A DNA stretch of 36,176 nucleotides from contig CAKKPP010000030.1 of the NCBI GenBank assembly GCA_919901745.1, positions 1 through 36,176 of the forward strand, in the 5' to 3' direction. The notes under the pieces are model-generated. The model saw only the letters and a program-made list of their open reading frames with translations, did no database searches and was not told the origin of the DNA. The position numbers were made by a program, and so were the translations under genes. How positions within the stretch are numbered: the stretch's first letter is position 1; each line of letters starts with the position of its first letter. Of this stretch, positions 15,298-23,037 are shown in pieces. The DNA comes from Chloroflexota bacterium (GTDB lineage: Bacteria; Chloroflexota; Limnocylindria; Limnocylindrales; CSP1-4).

Positions 15298-15885
15298 ATG
15301 GCGACCGATGACGCGCTCGCGCGGTGCTGGTGGGCCGGCGGGGAGACGCCGGGCGACGAACTCATGGCGAGGTACCACGACTCGGAGTGGGGCGTACCCG
15401 TCGCTGACGAGGTCGAGCTCTTCGAGCGGCTGATCCTCGAGTGCTTCCAGGCCGGGCTGTCCTGGTCGACGATCCTGCGCAAGCGCGACGGTTTCCGGAC
15501 CGCCTTCCGCGGATTCGATCCCGGTGTCGTGGCGCGCTTCAGCGACGATGATCGGGCGCGCCTGCTGGGTGACGGATCGATCGTCCGAAATCGGGCGAAG
15601 ATCGACGCCGCCATCGGCAATGCGGTCGCATTCCTGGCCACGACCGCCGAGTTCGGCTCGTTCAGCGGGTACCTGGCCTCGATGGTTCCAGCGCCGCCGA
15701 CCCGACTCGCCGCAGGCGTCACCCTGGCCGACCTGCCCGCGACGACGCCGTCATCGGATGCCCTGTCGCGCGACCTCAAGGCACGCGGCTTCAAGTTCGT
15801 CGGGTCGACGATCGTCTACGCGTTCATGCAGAGCGTGGGCCTGGTCGACGATCACCTGCCGGGCTGCTTCCGCTACGCGGGCTGA
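15298..15885 (+). CDS. tag: DNA-3-methyladenine glycosylase I
   Basis: This base-excision repair enzyme removes 3-methyladenine from alkylated DNA; 195 aa, the expected size. The structural zinc site of Tag is intact: C10 (RCWW), H27 (YHDSEWG), H186 and C190 (DDHLPGCF). The helix-hairpin-helix region and base pocket follow the family (ELFERLILECFQAGLSWSTILRKRDGFRTAF, then GSTIVYAFMQSVGLVDDH). The ATG is preceded by a -10-like TATCCT and no ribosome-binding site. It is divergent from the alpha/beta hydrolase and convergent with the ABC-2 exporter pair. Confidence 0.96.
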   Translation: MATDDALARCWWAGGETPGDELMARYHDSEWGVPVADEVELFERLILECFQAGLSWSTILRKRDGFRTAFRGFDPGVVARFSDDDRARLLGDGSIVRNRAKIDAAIGNAVAFLATTAEFGSFSGYLASMVPAPPTRLAAGVTLADLPATTPSSDALSRDLKARGFKFVGSTIVYAFMQSVGLVDDHLPGCFRYAG

Positions 15886-15900
15886 CCGACCAGCCGGTCC

Positions 15901-16746
15901 TCAGAGTTCGCGCCGACGGAGCGAAACAACGGCGAGGGCGACCACCCCGGCGACCCAGGCCACCGACCACGCGAGGAACACCTCCGGCGGCGCATCCTCG
16001 GCGAAGAACGGGTTCGCCGCGGCCCCGGGGCTGCCACCGACGCCGGCGACGACGATGGCCGGCTCGAGGCCGTGAACGACGCCGCGCCACAGGCCGTCGG
16101 ACGGAAGGAGGAAGCGGCTGAGGTCGGCGGCCGACGCGAGGGGTGCGGCATCGAGCGCTCGCGCAACGCCGCCCATGACGCCGCCCATCCAGGCCAGGCC
16201 GTACGCGACGACCGCAATCGCTCCGCCGGCGACCGACGCGAAGCGGGTACTCAGGAGCAGGGTCAGCGTCAGGAGAACGATCGCCTGGGCGGCGAGGTAC
16301 AGCACGGCGACGAACGGATTCGGGGGCGTGTAGCCGGACAGGGCGCCCACGACGGCGATGGCCAGCAGGCCGGACGCGGCCGCGTACCCGGCGATGACCA
16401 GCGACAGGCCGAGCCAGCGCCCGAGCACGAGGTCGGCGCGACGAATCGGTCGAGCCAGAAGGGCCAGCGCCACGCCCGACTCGAGGTCGGCGGCGATCGC
16501 CGGTGAGCCGAGAAACGCCGCCGTCATCGCGAGGACGAAACTGAACATGAACGCGATGAAGATGAGCACCTGGGACACGCCGAGCTGGATCGTCACCTCC
16601 TCGGTCCCCGACTCGCGGGCAAGGGCCACCAGGGCGGAGACGCCCCAGCCGACCAGCGCCACGCTGACCAGCGACAGCCCGATGAGCACCCAGAGCAGGC
16701 GCCGCCGGAGCGCCTCGCGGACGGTGAGACGGGCCAGGACGATCAT
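15901..16746 (-). CDS. ABC-2 type exporter permease
   Basis: The membrane subunit of an ABC-2 exporter, 281 aa. After a short cytosolic N-terminus (LTVREALRRR) there are about six hydrophobic segments: near 19-42, 60-80, 110-135, 145-165, 172-195 and 255-275. The first extracytoplasmic and cytosolic loops match NosY/YhaP-like permeases (LESGVALALLARPIRRADLVLGRWLG). Its ATG overlaps the ATPase stop (ATGA), so the two are made together. Such pairs export antibiotics, lipids or unknown small molecules, or assist copper-enzyme maturation. Nothing nearby narrows the substrate. Confidence 0.88.
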   Translation of the reverse strand: MIVLARLTVREALRRRLLWVLIGLSLVSVALVGWGVSALVALARESGTEEVTIQLGVSQVLIFIAFMFSFVLAMTAAFLGSPAIAADLESGVALALLARPIRRADLVLGRWLGLSLVIAGYAAASGLLAIAVVGALSGYTPPNPFVAVLYLAAQAIVLLTLTLLLSTRFASVAGGAIAVVAYGLAWMGGVMGGVARALDAAPLASAADLSRFLLPSDGLWRGVVHGLEPAIVVAGVGGSPGAAANPFFAEDAPPEVFLAWSVAWVAGVVALAVVSLRRREL

Positions 16747-17747
16747 CGCCAGTGGACCGTGGTCGGTGCGGCTTGTTCGCTGCCGGCCGGGACGGGCGCA
16801 CCCGCCGCCGCCGGCTCCGCTCCGCTGCCGGCTGCCGTGGCAGCGCCCACGAGACCGCGGAACCGATCCTCGAGCGAGATTCGGCCGACGTCGACCCCGT
16901 GGACCCGCCCGCCGGCCCCGACGATCGCGGCTACAAGGTCCGGCACGCGGTCGGGGTCGATCGGGCGGATCGTCAACCATTCGCCGACGTGGGTCGCCGC
17001 GCCGAAGGGTGCCATCGCGGCCCGAGCCTGCTCGTCGAGGTTCGTCACGCGGACGCGAACCTCGGGTTCACCGAGGAGCTCATCGAGGCCGCCGACGGCG
17101 AGGACCCTGCCGTGATCGATGATCGCCACGCGGTCGCAGATCTGTTCCACCTCGGACAGGAGGTGCGAGTTCAGGAAGACCGAGGTTCCCCGCGCGCGAA
17201 CCGTCCGGATGATCTCGCGGACGTCGATCCGGCCGAGCGGGTCGAGGGCCGACGTGGGTTCGTCGAGAAACACGATCGACGGATCGCCGAGGAGCGCCAC
17301 GCCGAGGCCGAGCCGCTGCTGCATGCCCTTCGAATAGCCGCCGACGAGATCGTCGCCGCGATCGGACAGTCCGACCAGCCCGAGCGTGTCATCGATGGCC
17401 CTGGCGCGGGCGGCGCCGCCGGCCATCCCGAGCAGGTCCGCGTGCAGCGTGAGGACCTCGCGGGCGCGCAGCCAGGGTTGATACCGAAACAGCTCGGGCA
17501 GGTAGCCGATCCGGCGACGGGCCTCGCGATCGCCGAGTGGACGTCCCAGCACGGTGCCCCCGCCGCCGCTGGGGCGGGCCAGGCCGAGCAGGAGCTTGAC
17601 CGCCGTGGTCTTGCCGGCCCCGTTCGGCCCGAGGAACCCGAACGCCTCGCCGTGGCCGACGTCCATCGTGAGGTCGCGCAGGGCCTCCGTGCGCCCATAG
17701 CGCTTGCGCAGCCCGCTCGTGGCAATCACGGGAACCGTCGTGCTCAT
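16743..17747 (-). CDS. ABC-2 type exporter ATP-binding protein
   Basis: The protein is 334 aa. Walker A is GPNGAGKT (40-47), the signature is [10 protein letters not shown], Walker B is [14 protein letters not shown], and the switch histidine lies in [16 protein letters not shown]. The first 220 residues are the CcmA/NosF-type ATPase. The remainder is a regulatory extension ([19 protein letters not shown]) and an Ala/Pro-rich tail. The ATG at 17747 gives the family N-terminus; the much longer open frame upstream is on the opposite side of the aquaporin gene. A perfect 19-bp palindrome stands 17 bases before the start, suggesting repression by an unknown regulator. Confidence 0.93.
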   Translation of the reverse strand: MSTTVPVIATSGLRKRYGRTEALRDLTMDVGHGEAFGFLGPNGAGKTTAVKLLLGLARPSGGGGTVLGRPLGDREARRRIGYLPELFRYQPWLRAREVLTLHADLLGMAGGAARARAIDDTLGLVGLSDRGDDLVGGYSKGMQQRLGLGVALLGDPSIVFLDEPTSALDPLGRIDVREIIRTVRARGTSVFLNSHLLSEVEQICDRVAIIDHGRVLAVGGLDELLGEPEVRVRVTNLDEQARAAMAPFGAATHVGEWLTIRPIDPDRVPDLVAAIVGAGGRVHGVDVGRISLEDRFRGLVGAATAAGSGAEPAAAGAPVPAGSEQAAPTTVHWR

Positions 17748-17763
17748 GCGGAGAGCCGTCGTT

Positions 17764-17782
17764 GTGACAGCAGAGCTGTCAC
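17764..17782. promoter_or_regulatory. Perfect 19-bp palindrome upstream of the ABC-2 exporter
   Basis: GTGACAGC-AGA-GCTGTCAC is an exact inverted repeat of eight-base arms. It lies in the 93-base gap between the exporter ATPase gene and the divergent zinc-ribbon gene, so a dimeric regulator bound there could act on either. Confidence 0.65.
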
Positions 17783-17840
17783 GGCCACGCCCGATGCTCG
17801 GGCCACGACCGATCCGGTCGATGCCGCTGGAGACCCACCG

Positions 17841-17984
17841 ATGATCACGATCGAATGCCCCTGGTGCCGCGAAACCGTCGCCACGCTGACGGACGGCGCT
17901 GACGGACGGTTCATGTGCCCGCAGTGTGCCGTGTCCGAGCCGATGATGCCGGACCCGCCCGAGTCCCTGCCTGCCGCCGCCTGA
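17841..17984 (+). CDS. Small zinc-ribbon protein, 47 aa
   Basis: A short open frame encodes two cysteine knuckles, CPWC (C6, C9) and CPQC (C26, C29), spaced as in a rubredoxin- or zinc-ribbon-type metal site, followed by an acidic, proline-rich tail. GGAG lies about eight bases before the ATG. The four-cysteine pattern is unlikely by chance in 47 residues. A 12-base direct repeat (GCTGACGGACGG) inside the gene supplies the loop between the knuckles. Function is unknown; a metal-bound adaptor or nucleic-acid-binding role is possible. It is divergent from the ABC-2 exporter and points the same way as the aquaporin gene. Confidence 0.7.
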   Translation: MITIECPWCRETVATLTDGADGRFMCPQCAVSEPMMPDPPESLPAAA

Positions 17985-18102
17985 CCCGCGTCTCCTCAAG
18001 AGCTGGCGACGCTTCCGCGCTTGACCGCGAGCGGCGATACTGGGCGCGCCCACTGGTGCGTCACGCGCCGTCAACGTCGCAAGGTTCAACGAGGGAGACA
18101 GG

Positions 18103-18831
18103 ATGGACACGCGGAAGCTGCTTGCCGAGGCCGTCGGTACCTTCATTCTGGTCGGGGTGGGATCGATGTCGATCCTGGCGGCGACGATCTCGCAGGTCCC
18201 GGTCCTGCTCATTGCCCCGTTTGGGTTCGGGCTCGGCCTGCTTGCGGCGATCGCCGTCGCCGGCCATGCGTCGGGTGGGCACTTCAACCCGGCCGTCACG
18301 CTCGGCGCCTTCCTCGACCGGCGCATCGAACCCGGTGAGGCGGTCGGATACGTCGTTGCCCAGCTGGTCGGCGCCGTGGCCGCGTCCGGGCTCATTCTCG
18401 GCGCGGTCAGCCAGGAGGCCGTCGGCGCGACCCGCACCGTCCCGGGAGGCACGGACATCCTGGCGTTCATCGCCGAGGTCCTGCTCACCGCGGTGTTCCT
18501 CGCGGTGATCCTCACCACCACCAAGCGCAACGGCGGCCAGGCGGGCTTCATCATCCCGCTCACCCTCGTCGTGATCCACTTTGCCGGCATCCCGTTCAGC
18601 GGGGCCTCGGTCAATCCGGCCCGCTCCCTCGCACCGGCCCTGGTCGGGGCCGATCTGAGTTCGATCTGGATCTACCTCACCGCGCCGTTCCTCGGGGCGA
18701 TCATCGGCTGGATCGTCTACCGCGCGCTCGACGGCGAACCGCCGACGGACGTGGCGGCCAGCGAAGACAACACGATGGACGAGGAGTCCGCCGACGACCT
18801 GGTCGATGCGGCGGAGGAAATCGCGAGCTGA
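18103..18831 (+). CDS. Aquaporin / MIP-family channel
   Basis: This membrane channel is 242 aa with six helices and two NPA half-helices: HFNPAVT (N62) and SVNPARS (N171). The selectivity filter includes H159 and R174, the water-channel pattern of AqpZ rather than the glycerol facilitators, which usually replace the histidine by glycine. The tail after residue 215 is acidic (DEESADDLVDAAEE) and cytosolic. A GGGAG ribosome-binding site lies six to ten bases before the ATG. It is a single-gene unit, convergent with the peptide transporter operon. Water or a small neutral solute is the likely cargo. Confidence 0.94.
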   Translation: MDTRKLLAEAVGTFILVGVGSMSILAATISQVPVLLIAPFGFGLGLLAAIAVAGHASGGHFNPAVTLGAFLDRRIEPGEAVGYVVAQLVGAVAASGLILGAVSQEAVGATRTVPGGTDILAFIAEVLLTAVFLAVILTTTKRNGGQAGFIIPLTLVVIHFAGIPFSGASVNPARSLAPALVGADLSSIWIYLTAPFLGAIIGWIVYRALDGEPPTDVAASEDNTMDEESADDLVDAAEEIAS

Positions 18832-18858
18832 CCTGACCGTCGGACGGCAGTCGGGGCC

Positions 18859-19998
18859 TCAACCGCCGGTGCCGGCCGATACCGGCGGCGGTTCACTCGC
18901 CGGCGCGGACGCGGGCGCCGTCGAGGCGGGTGCCGTCGAGGCGGCGGCCATGATCGGCAGGCTCCGACCGCCCTCGACCAGCCAGCAGGCCGCTTCCTGT
19001 CCACCTCCGATATCGAACAGGGGCGGCTCCTCGACCTTGCATCGGTCGAAGGCCAACGGACAGCGTGGATGAAACCGGCAGCCCGACGGGATATGCGCCG
19101 CGTCGGGGGTCTCACCGACCAGGATCATCCGCGTGGCACGCTCGCCCGGTGTCGGCGGATCCGGTGTGGGGGACACGCTGACCAGCGCCTTCGTGTACGG
19201 GTTGTGGGGGTCGCGGATGACCCGCTCGGCGGGGCCGATCTCCATGATCTTGCCCAGGTACATCACCGCGATCCGGTCCGCCAGGACCCAGGCCAGCGAC
19301 AGATCGTGGGTGATGAACAGGTAGGTCAGGCCGCGTTCACCGCGCAGGTCCAGCATGAGCCGCAGGAGTTCGGTGCGGATCGATACATCGAGCATGCTGA
19401 CCGGCTCGTCCGCGATGACGAGCTCCGGGTCCATCACGAGCGCGCCGGCGATGACGACCCTCTGACGCTGGCCGCCGGAGAGCTCGTGCGGGAAGCGCCG
19501 GGCAAAGTCCTGGGCGGGACGCAGGCCTGCCGCCTCGAGCGCCGCATGGACCTTGACGGTTCGCTCGGCGGCCGATCCGCCGAGCCCGTTGACGACGAGC
19601 GGCTCGGCCACGAAGTCGTGGATCGATTGCTTTGGATCGAGCGTTTCGTACGGGTCCTGGAAGATGATCTGGACCCGCCGCCGATAGTCGCGGAGCTTGC
19701 GCTGACCCCACCATTCGCTGACATCCTCGCCGTCGACGACGATCCGTCCGCCGGTCTGGCGGGTGAGCTTCACGAGCACCCGACCCGTGGTGGTCTTGCC
19801 GCTGCCCGACTCGCCGACCAGGCCGAGAACCTCGCCGCGGCGGATGGTGAGGTCGATTCCGTCGACCGCCCGGACGACGCCGTGCGCTCGCCGAAGCAGC
19901 GTGTCCAGGAAACCGTGACGGATCGGAAAGTGGACCTCGAGACCCTCGAGTCGGACCAGTTCGTCGTCGGCGGTCGGGTTCGCGCCGGAGGTCGTCAT
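18859..19998 (-). CDS. dppF: Dipeptide/oligopeptide ABC transporter ATPase (DppF/OppF)
   Basis: The second ATPase of the peptide importer, 379 aa. Walker A is [12 protein letters not shown], the signature is LSGGQRQRV, Walker B is [12 protein letters not shown], and the C-terminal oligopeptide-transporter cysteine region is [16 protein letters not shown]. The last 35 residues are a repeated Ala-Pro-Ser-Thr tail not seen in DppF proteins, coded by a near-perfect 15-base duplication. The ATG at 19998 overlaps the DppD stop (ATGA). It is the last gene of the A-B-C-D-F operon and converges on the aquaporin gene. Confidence 0.95.
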   Translation of the reverse strand: MTTSGANPTADDELVRLEGLEVHFPIRHGFLDTLLRRAHGVVRAVDGIDLTIRRGEVLGLVGESGSGKTTTGRVLVKLTRQTGGRIVVDGEDVSEWWGQRKLRDYRRRVQIIFQDPYETLDPKQSIHDFVAEPLVVNGLGGSAAERTVKVHAALEAAGLRPAQDFARRFPHELSGGQRQRVVIAGALVMDPELVIADEPVSMLDVSIRTELLRLMLDLRGERGLTYLFITHDLSLAWVLADRIAVMYLGKIMEIGPAERVIRDPHNPYTKALVSVSPTPDPPTPGERATRMILVGETPDAAHIPSGCRFHPRCPLAFDRCKVEEPPLFDIGGGQEAACWLVEGGRSLPIMAAASTAPASTAPASAPASEPPPVSAGTGG

Positions 19999-21053
19999 GG
20001 CGGTGTTCCATTCGCGTCGGGTGGTGTCGTGATCGGGACACCGTCGCTGCCCTGTGGGTAGAGGTGGCACGCCACCCGAACGCCGTCCCCGAACGTCACC
20101 TCGGGCGGGACGTCGGTCCGGCAGACATCCATGGCGAACTGGCAGCGCGGCGCAAACCGGCAGCCCGGCGGCGGATCGCGGAGATCGGGCGGCGACCCCG
20201 GGATCACTTCGAGCGTCCGCCGGTCGGCGTGGATATTGGGGAACGCCGCGAGAAGCTTCTGCGTGTACGGGTGCTTCGGCCGCGCGAAGACCTCCCCGAC
20301 CGGGCCCTCCTCGGCGACCCGGCCCGCATACATGACCATCACCCGATCGCACGTCTCGGCGATGACCGACAGGTCGTGGGTGATGAGGATCAGGGACAGC
20401 CCCAGATCGCGGCGAAGCCGTTCCAGGAGCTCGAGAATCTGCGCCTGGACCATGACATCGAGGGCGGTTGTCGGTTCGTCACCGATGACGATGGCCGGGT
20501 CGCAGGCGAGGGCCATGGCAATCATCGCCCGCTGACGCATCCCCCCGGACAGTTCGTGCGGGAAGGCGTCGGCCCGCTTGCGCGGGATGCCGACAAGCTC
20601 CAGGAGCTCGCCGGCTCGTTGCAGGGCGGCTTTCCGATCGAGACCGAGTCGCTCGATGATCGGCTCGGCGATCTGGTCGCCCACCGTGTTCACCGGGTTG
20701 AGGGCATTCATCGCCCCCTGGAAGACGATCGAGATCTCCCGCCAGCGGTAGCGCCGCAGGGCGTTTGGGCTCTTCTCGACGAGGTCGATCCCGTAGAGCC
20801 TGACCGAGCCCTCCTCGATCCGCGCGTTGGGCGGCAACAGGCGAACGAGCGACAGCGCCGTCGTGGTCTTGCCGCAGCCGGATTCGCCGGCGATCCCCAG
20901 CGCCTCGCCCTGCTCGAGTCGGAAGCTCACCCCGTCGACCGCCCGGACGGTTGCGCCGTCGAGGGAGAAGTAGGTCCGCAGGTCCGTCACCTCCAGCAGG
21001 GGCGCACCCGGAACGGCCTGCCTGGGTAGCTCCCGGTCTCGCACCGCGGTCAT
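19995..21053 (-). CDS. dppD: Dipeptide/oligopeptide ABC transporter ATPase (DppD/OppD)
   Basis: The first ATPase of the peptide importer, 352 aa. Walker A is GESGCGKTTT, the Q-loop region is ISIVFQGAMNALNPV, the signature is LSGGMRQRAMIAMAL, Walker B is IVIGDEPTTALD, and the switch is ILITHDLSVI. The C-terminal cysteine cluster GCRFAPRCQFAMDVC is typical of OppD/DppD, where it can hold an iron-sulfur cluster. The ATG overlaps the DppC stop and its own stop overlaps DppF. Confidence 0.96.
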   Translation of the reverse strand: MTAVRDRELPRQAVPGAPLLEVTDLRTYFSLDGATVRAVDGVSFRLEQGEALGIAGESGCGKTTTALSLVRLLPPNARIEEGSVRLYGIDLVEKSPNALRRYRWREISIVFQGAMNALNPVNTVGDQIAEPIIERLGLDRKAALQRAGELLELVGIPRKRADAFPHELSGGMRQRAMIAMALACDPAIVIGDEPTTALDVMVQAQILELLERLRRDLGLSLILITHDLSVIAETCDRVMVMYAGRVAEEGPVGEVFARPKHPYTQKLLAAFPNIHADRRTLEVIPGSPPDLRDPPPGCRFAPRCQFAMDVCRTDVPPEVTFGDGVRVACHLYPQGSDGVPITTPPDANGTPP

Positions 21054-21994
21054 CGGCGGCCTCCCCGGCGCGGGTTCAGCAGGTCGTCCAGGGCGCTCCC
21101 GAACAGCGTGAACGCGAACACGACGAGGATGATCCCGAGACCCGGTGGGACGAAATACCACCACGCCCCAAGTCCGGGGGCTCCCACCGAGCGCGCGGCC
21201 TCGAGGAGCTGGCCCCACGACGGCTGGAACGGATCGCCGAGTCCCACGAACGAGAGGGTCGTCTCGGTGAGCACGGCCCCCGCGAACACCAGGACCGCGT
21301 TGGCAACGATCAGGTTGATGACGTTGGGCAGGATGTGGACGCGCATGATGTACCCCGGACCGGCGCCGACGACCCGGGCCCGGTCGACGAACGCGCGCTC
21401 CTTGATCGACAACGTCTGCGACCGGATGATCCGGGCGGTCGACGACCAGCTCGTGATCCCGATCACGACGACGATGACGATGAGGGTCATCCGGATCCCG
21501 AAGACCTCGGTGGTGGCCGAGCCGACGACGTCGCGAATGATCGGCGTGAGGATCAGCGCGAGGACGAACGTCGGGATGACCAGGAAGAAGTCCGTGATCC
21601 GCATGAGGACGGCATCGATCCGTCCGCCGACGAACCCGCTCACGATCCCGACGAGGACGCCGATCGCCACGGTCACGACGGTGGCCAGCAGCCCGATCGT
21701 CATCGAGATCCGCGCGCCGTGGACCGTGAGGTTGACGATGTCGCGACCCAGTTCGTCGGTGCCCAGCGGGAATCCGTCGATCGGGGGGCTCAGCCGCGGA
21801 CCGATCGACGTGACCGCGGTCTGCAGCGGACCCACGAGCACCTCGGGAATCGCCGCGAGGATCGCAAAGAACGTCAGGATGGCCAGGCCGACCATCCCCT
21901 CCCGGCGCCGGCTGAACCTGCGGACGAAGTCGCCGGCTCCGCTGCTGCGCCGGCCTCGTGTGGCGCCGGCCACGGGACCCGGTGTGGCCGTCAC
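21050..21994 (-). CDS. dppC: Dipeptide/oligopeptide ABC transporter permease (DppC/OppC)
   Basis: The membrane subunit is 314 aa, with an N-terminal OppC-type helix (VGLAILTFFAILAAIPE), the DppC hallmark GFPLGTDELGRDIVN, and the ATPase-docking loop RARVVGAGPGYIMRVHILPNVINLIVAN. About six membrane spans are visible. The start is a GTG overlapping the DppB stop (GTGA), so the two permeases are translationally coupled. The C-terminus ends LDDLLNPRRGGRR, as expected for the family. Confidence 0.95.
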   Translation of the reverse strand: MTATPGPVAGATRGRRSSGAGDFVRRFSRRREGMVGLAILTFFAILAAIPEVLVGPLQTAVTSIGPRLSPPIDGFPLGTDELGRDIVNLTVHGARISMTIGLLATVVTVAIGVLVGIVSGFVGGRIDAVLMRITDFFLVIPTFVLALILTPIIRDVVGSATTEVFGIRMTLIVIVVVIGITSWSSTARIIRSQTLSIKERAFVDRARVVGAGPGYIMRVHILPNVINLIVANAVLVFAGAVLTETTLSFVGLGDPFQPSWGQLLEAARSVGAPGLGAWWYFVPPGLGIILVVFAFTLFGSALDDLLNPRRGGRR

Positions 21995-22968
21995 GTGCGC
22001 ACCCGCGGATCAAGCACGCCGTAGACGAGGTCGGCGACCAGGTTGGCCAGGACGACGGCCACGCTCAGCAGCAGGAACACGCCCTGGAGGACGGGGTAGT
22101 CGCGCGCGGTCAGGGCCTGCACGGTCAACGTCCCGAGCCCGGGCCAGTTGAAGACGACCTCGACCGTGATCGCTCCCGCGATGACATACCCAAGGTTGAT
22201 GGCGATCAGGGTCACCGTCGGCAGGAGAGCATTGGGGAGGGCGTGGTGACGCAGGATCCGGCCCTCGCTGAGACCCATGGCACGCGCCGTGTTGACGTAA
22301 TCCTCGGACAGCGTCTCGATGATCGAGGAGCGCATCACGATCGCGTACTGGCCCACGAGCCCCAGCGAGACGGTCGCCAGCGGCAAGACCAGGTGCGCAC
22401 CGAGGTCGGCCAGGAATTCGAACGGGCTGCCGTACACGCGGCCGGCCGTGAGCATGCCGAAGGTGGGCAGCCACTTGATTGACGACGCGAAGACAAGCAG
22501 GAATCCCATGCCCAGCAGGAAGTACGGCGTCGAGTACAGGATCAGCGACACGCTGTTGCCCAGGTAGTCGATGGGGCCGCCGCGTCTCCACCCGCTGTAG
22601 GCGCCCAGGGCAAGGCCGAGGGCGATGGCGACCATCTCCCCGAGGCCGAACAGCAGAATCGTCGGCCAGATCCGCTGGGCCAGGACATCCACGACCGTCT
22701 GGCCGCGGGCAATGAAGGAGTACCCGAGGTCGCCGGTGAGCGTCGACGTGATGTACGCGACGAGTTGATCCGGGAACACCGGATCGTTCAGCCCCCAGCG
22801 CTCGCGAAGCGCCTCGATCCGCTCGGGCGTGACGTTCGGGGTTCCGCGCAGGATGACCCGCTCCGGCGACCCCGGCATGAGCCGGAAGAGGACGAAGTTG
22901 ATGAGGATGATGGCGACGATCGTGATCGCCGCCTGGCCCAGCCGACGTGCGACGAAGGAGCCGCCCAC
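21991..22968 (-). CDS. dppB: Dipeptide/oligopeptide ABC transporter permease (DppB/OppB)
   Basis: The membrane subunit is 325 aa. It begins FVARRLGQAAITIVAIILINFVLFRLMPGSP, the standard DppB start, then GLNDPVFPDQLVAYI and GDLGYSF. The ATPase-docking loop is YVNTARAMGLSEGRILRHHALPNALLPTV, and the end is DLVYGVLDPRVRT. Translation starts at a GTG. A 28-base hairpin sits in the 69-base gap to the binding-protein gene upstream, so expression of the permeases may be lower than that of the binding protein. Confidence 0.95.
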   Translation of the reverse strand: MGGSFVARRLGQAAITIVAIILINFVLFRLMPGSPERVILRGTPNVTPERIEALRERWGLNDPVFPDQLVAYITSTLTGDLGYSFIARGQTVVDVLAQRIWPTILLFGLGEMVAIALGLALGAYSGWRRGGPIDYLGNSVSLILYSTPYFLLGMGFLLVFASSIKWLPTFGMLTAGRVYGSPFEFLADLGAHLVLPLATVSLGLVGQYAIVMRSSIIETLSEDYVNTARAMGLSEGRILRHHALPNALLPTVTLIAINLGYVIAGAITVEVVFNWPGLGTLTVQALTARDYPVLQGVFLLLSVAVVLANLVADLVYGVLDPRVRT

Positions 22969-22983
22969 GTCAGGCGTGATGCA

Positions 22984-23011
22984 GATGGGGCCGCCTCACG
23001 GCGACCCCATC
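22984..23011 (-). ncRNA. Intercistronic mRNA hairpin with GNRA-type loop
   Basis: In the minus-strand transcript a 12-base-pair stem (one G-U pair) closes on the tetraloop GUGA, which fits GNRA. It lies between the dppA stop and dppB start. No U-run follows, so it is more like a stability or processing element than a terminator. It is a structure within the mRNA, not a separate RNA gene. Confidence 0.65.
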
Positions 23012-23037
23012 AGGTGTTCGACCCTTGCGGGCCGGGG

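Noticed and set aside
18021..18040. TTGACC and GATACT upstream of the aquaporin gene considered as a promoter
   Set aside because: The spacing between the boxes is only about 9-11 bases, too short for a sigma-70 promoter.
18837..18847. CCGTC-G-GACGG between the aquaporin and dppF stops considered as a terminator
   Set aside because: The arms are only five bases with a one-base centre, which cannot form a stable RNA hairpin, and no T-run follows.
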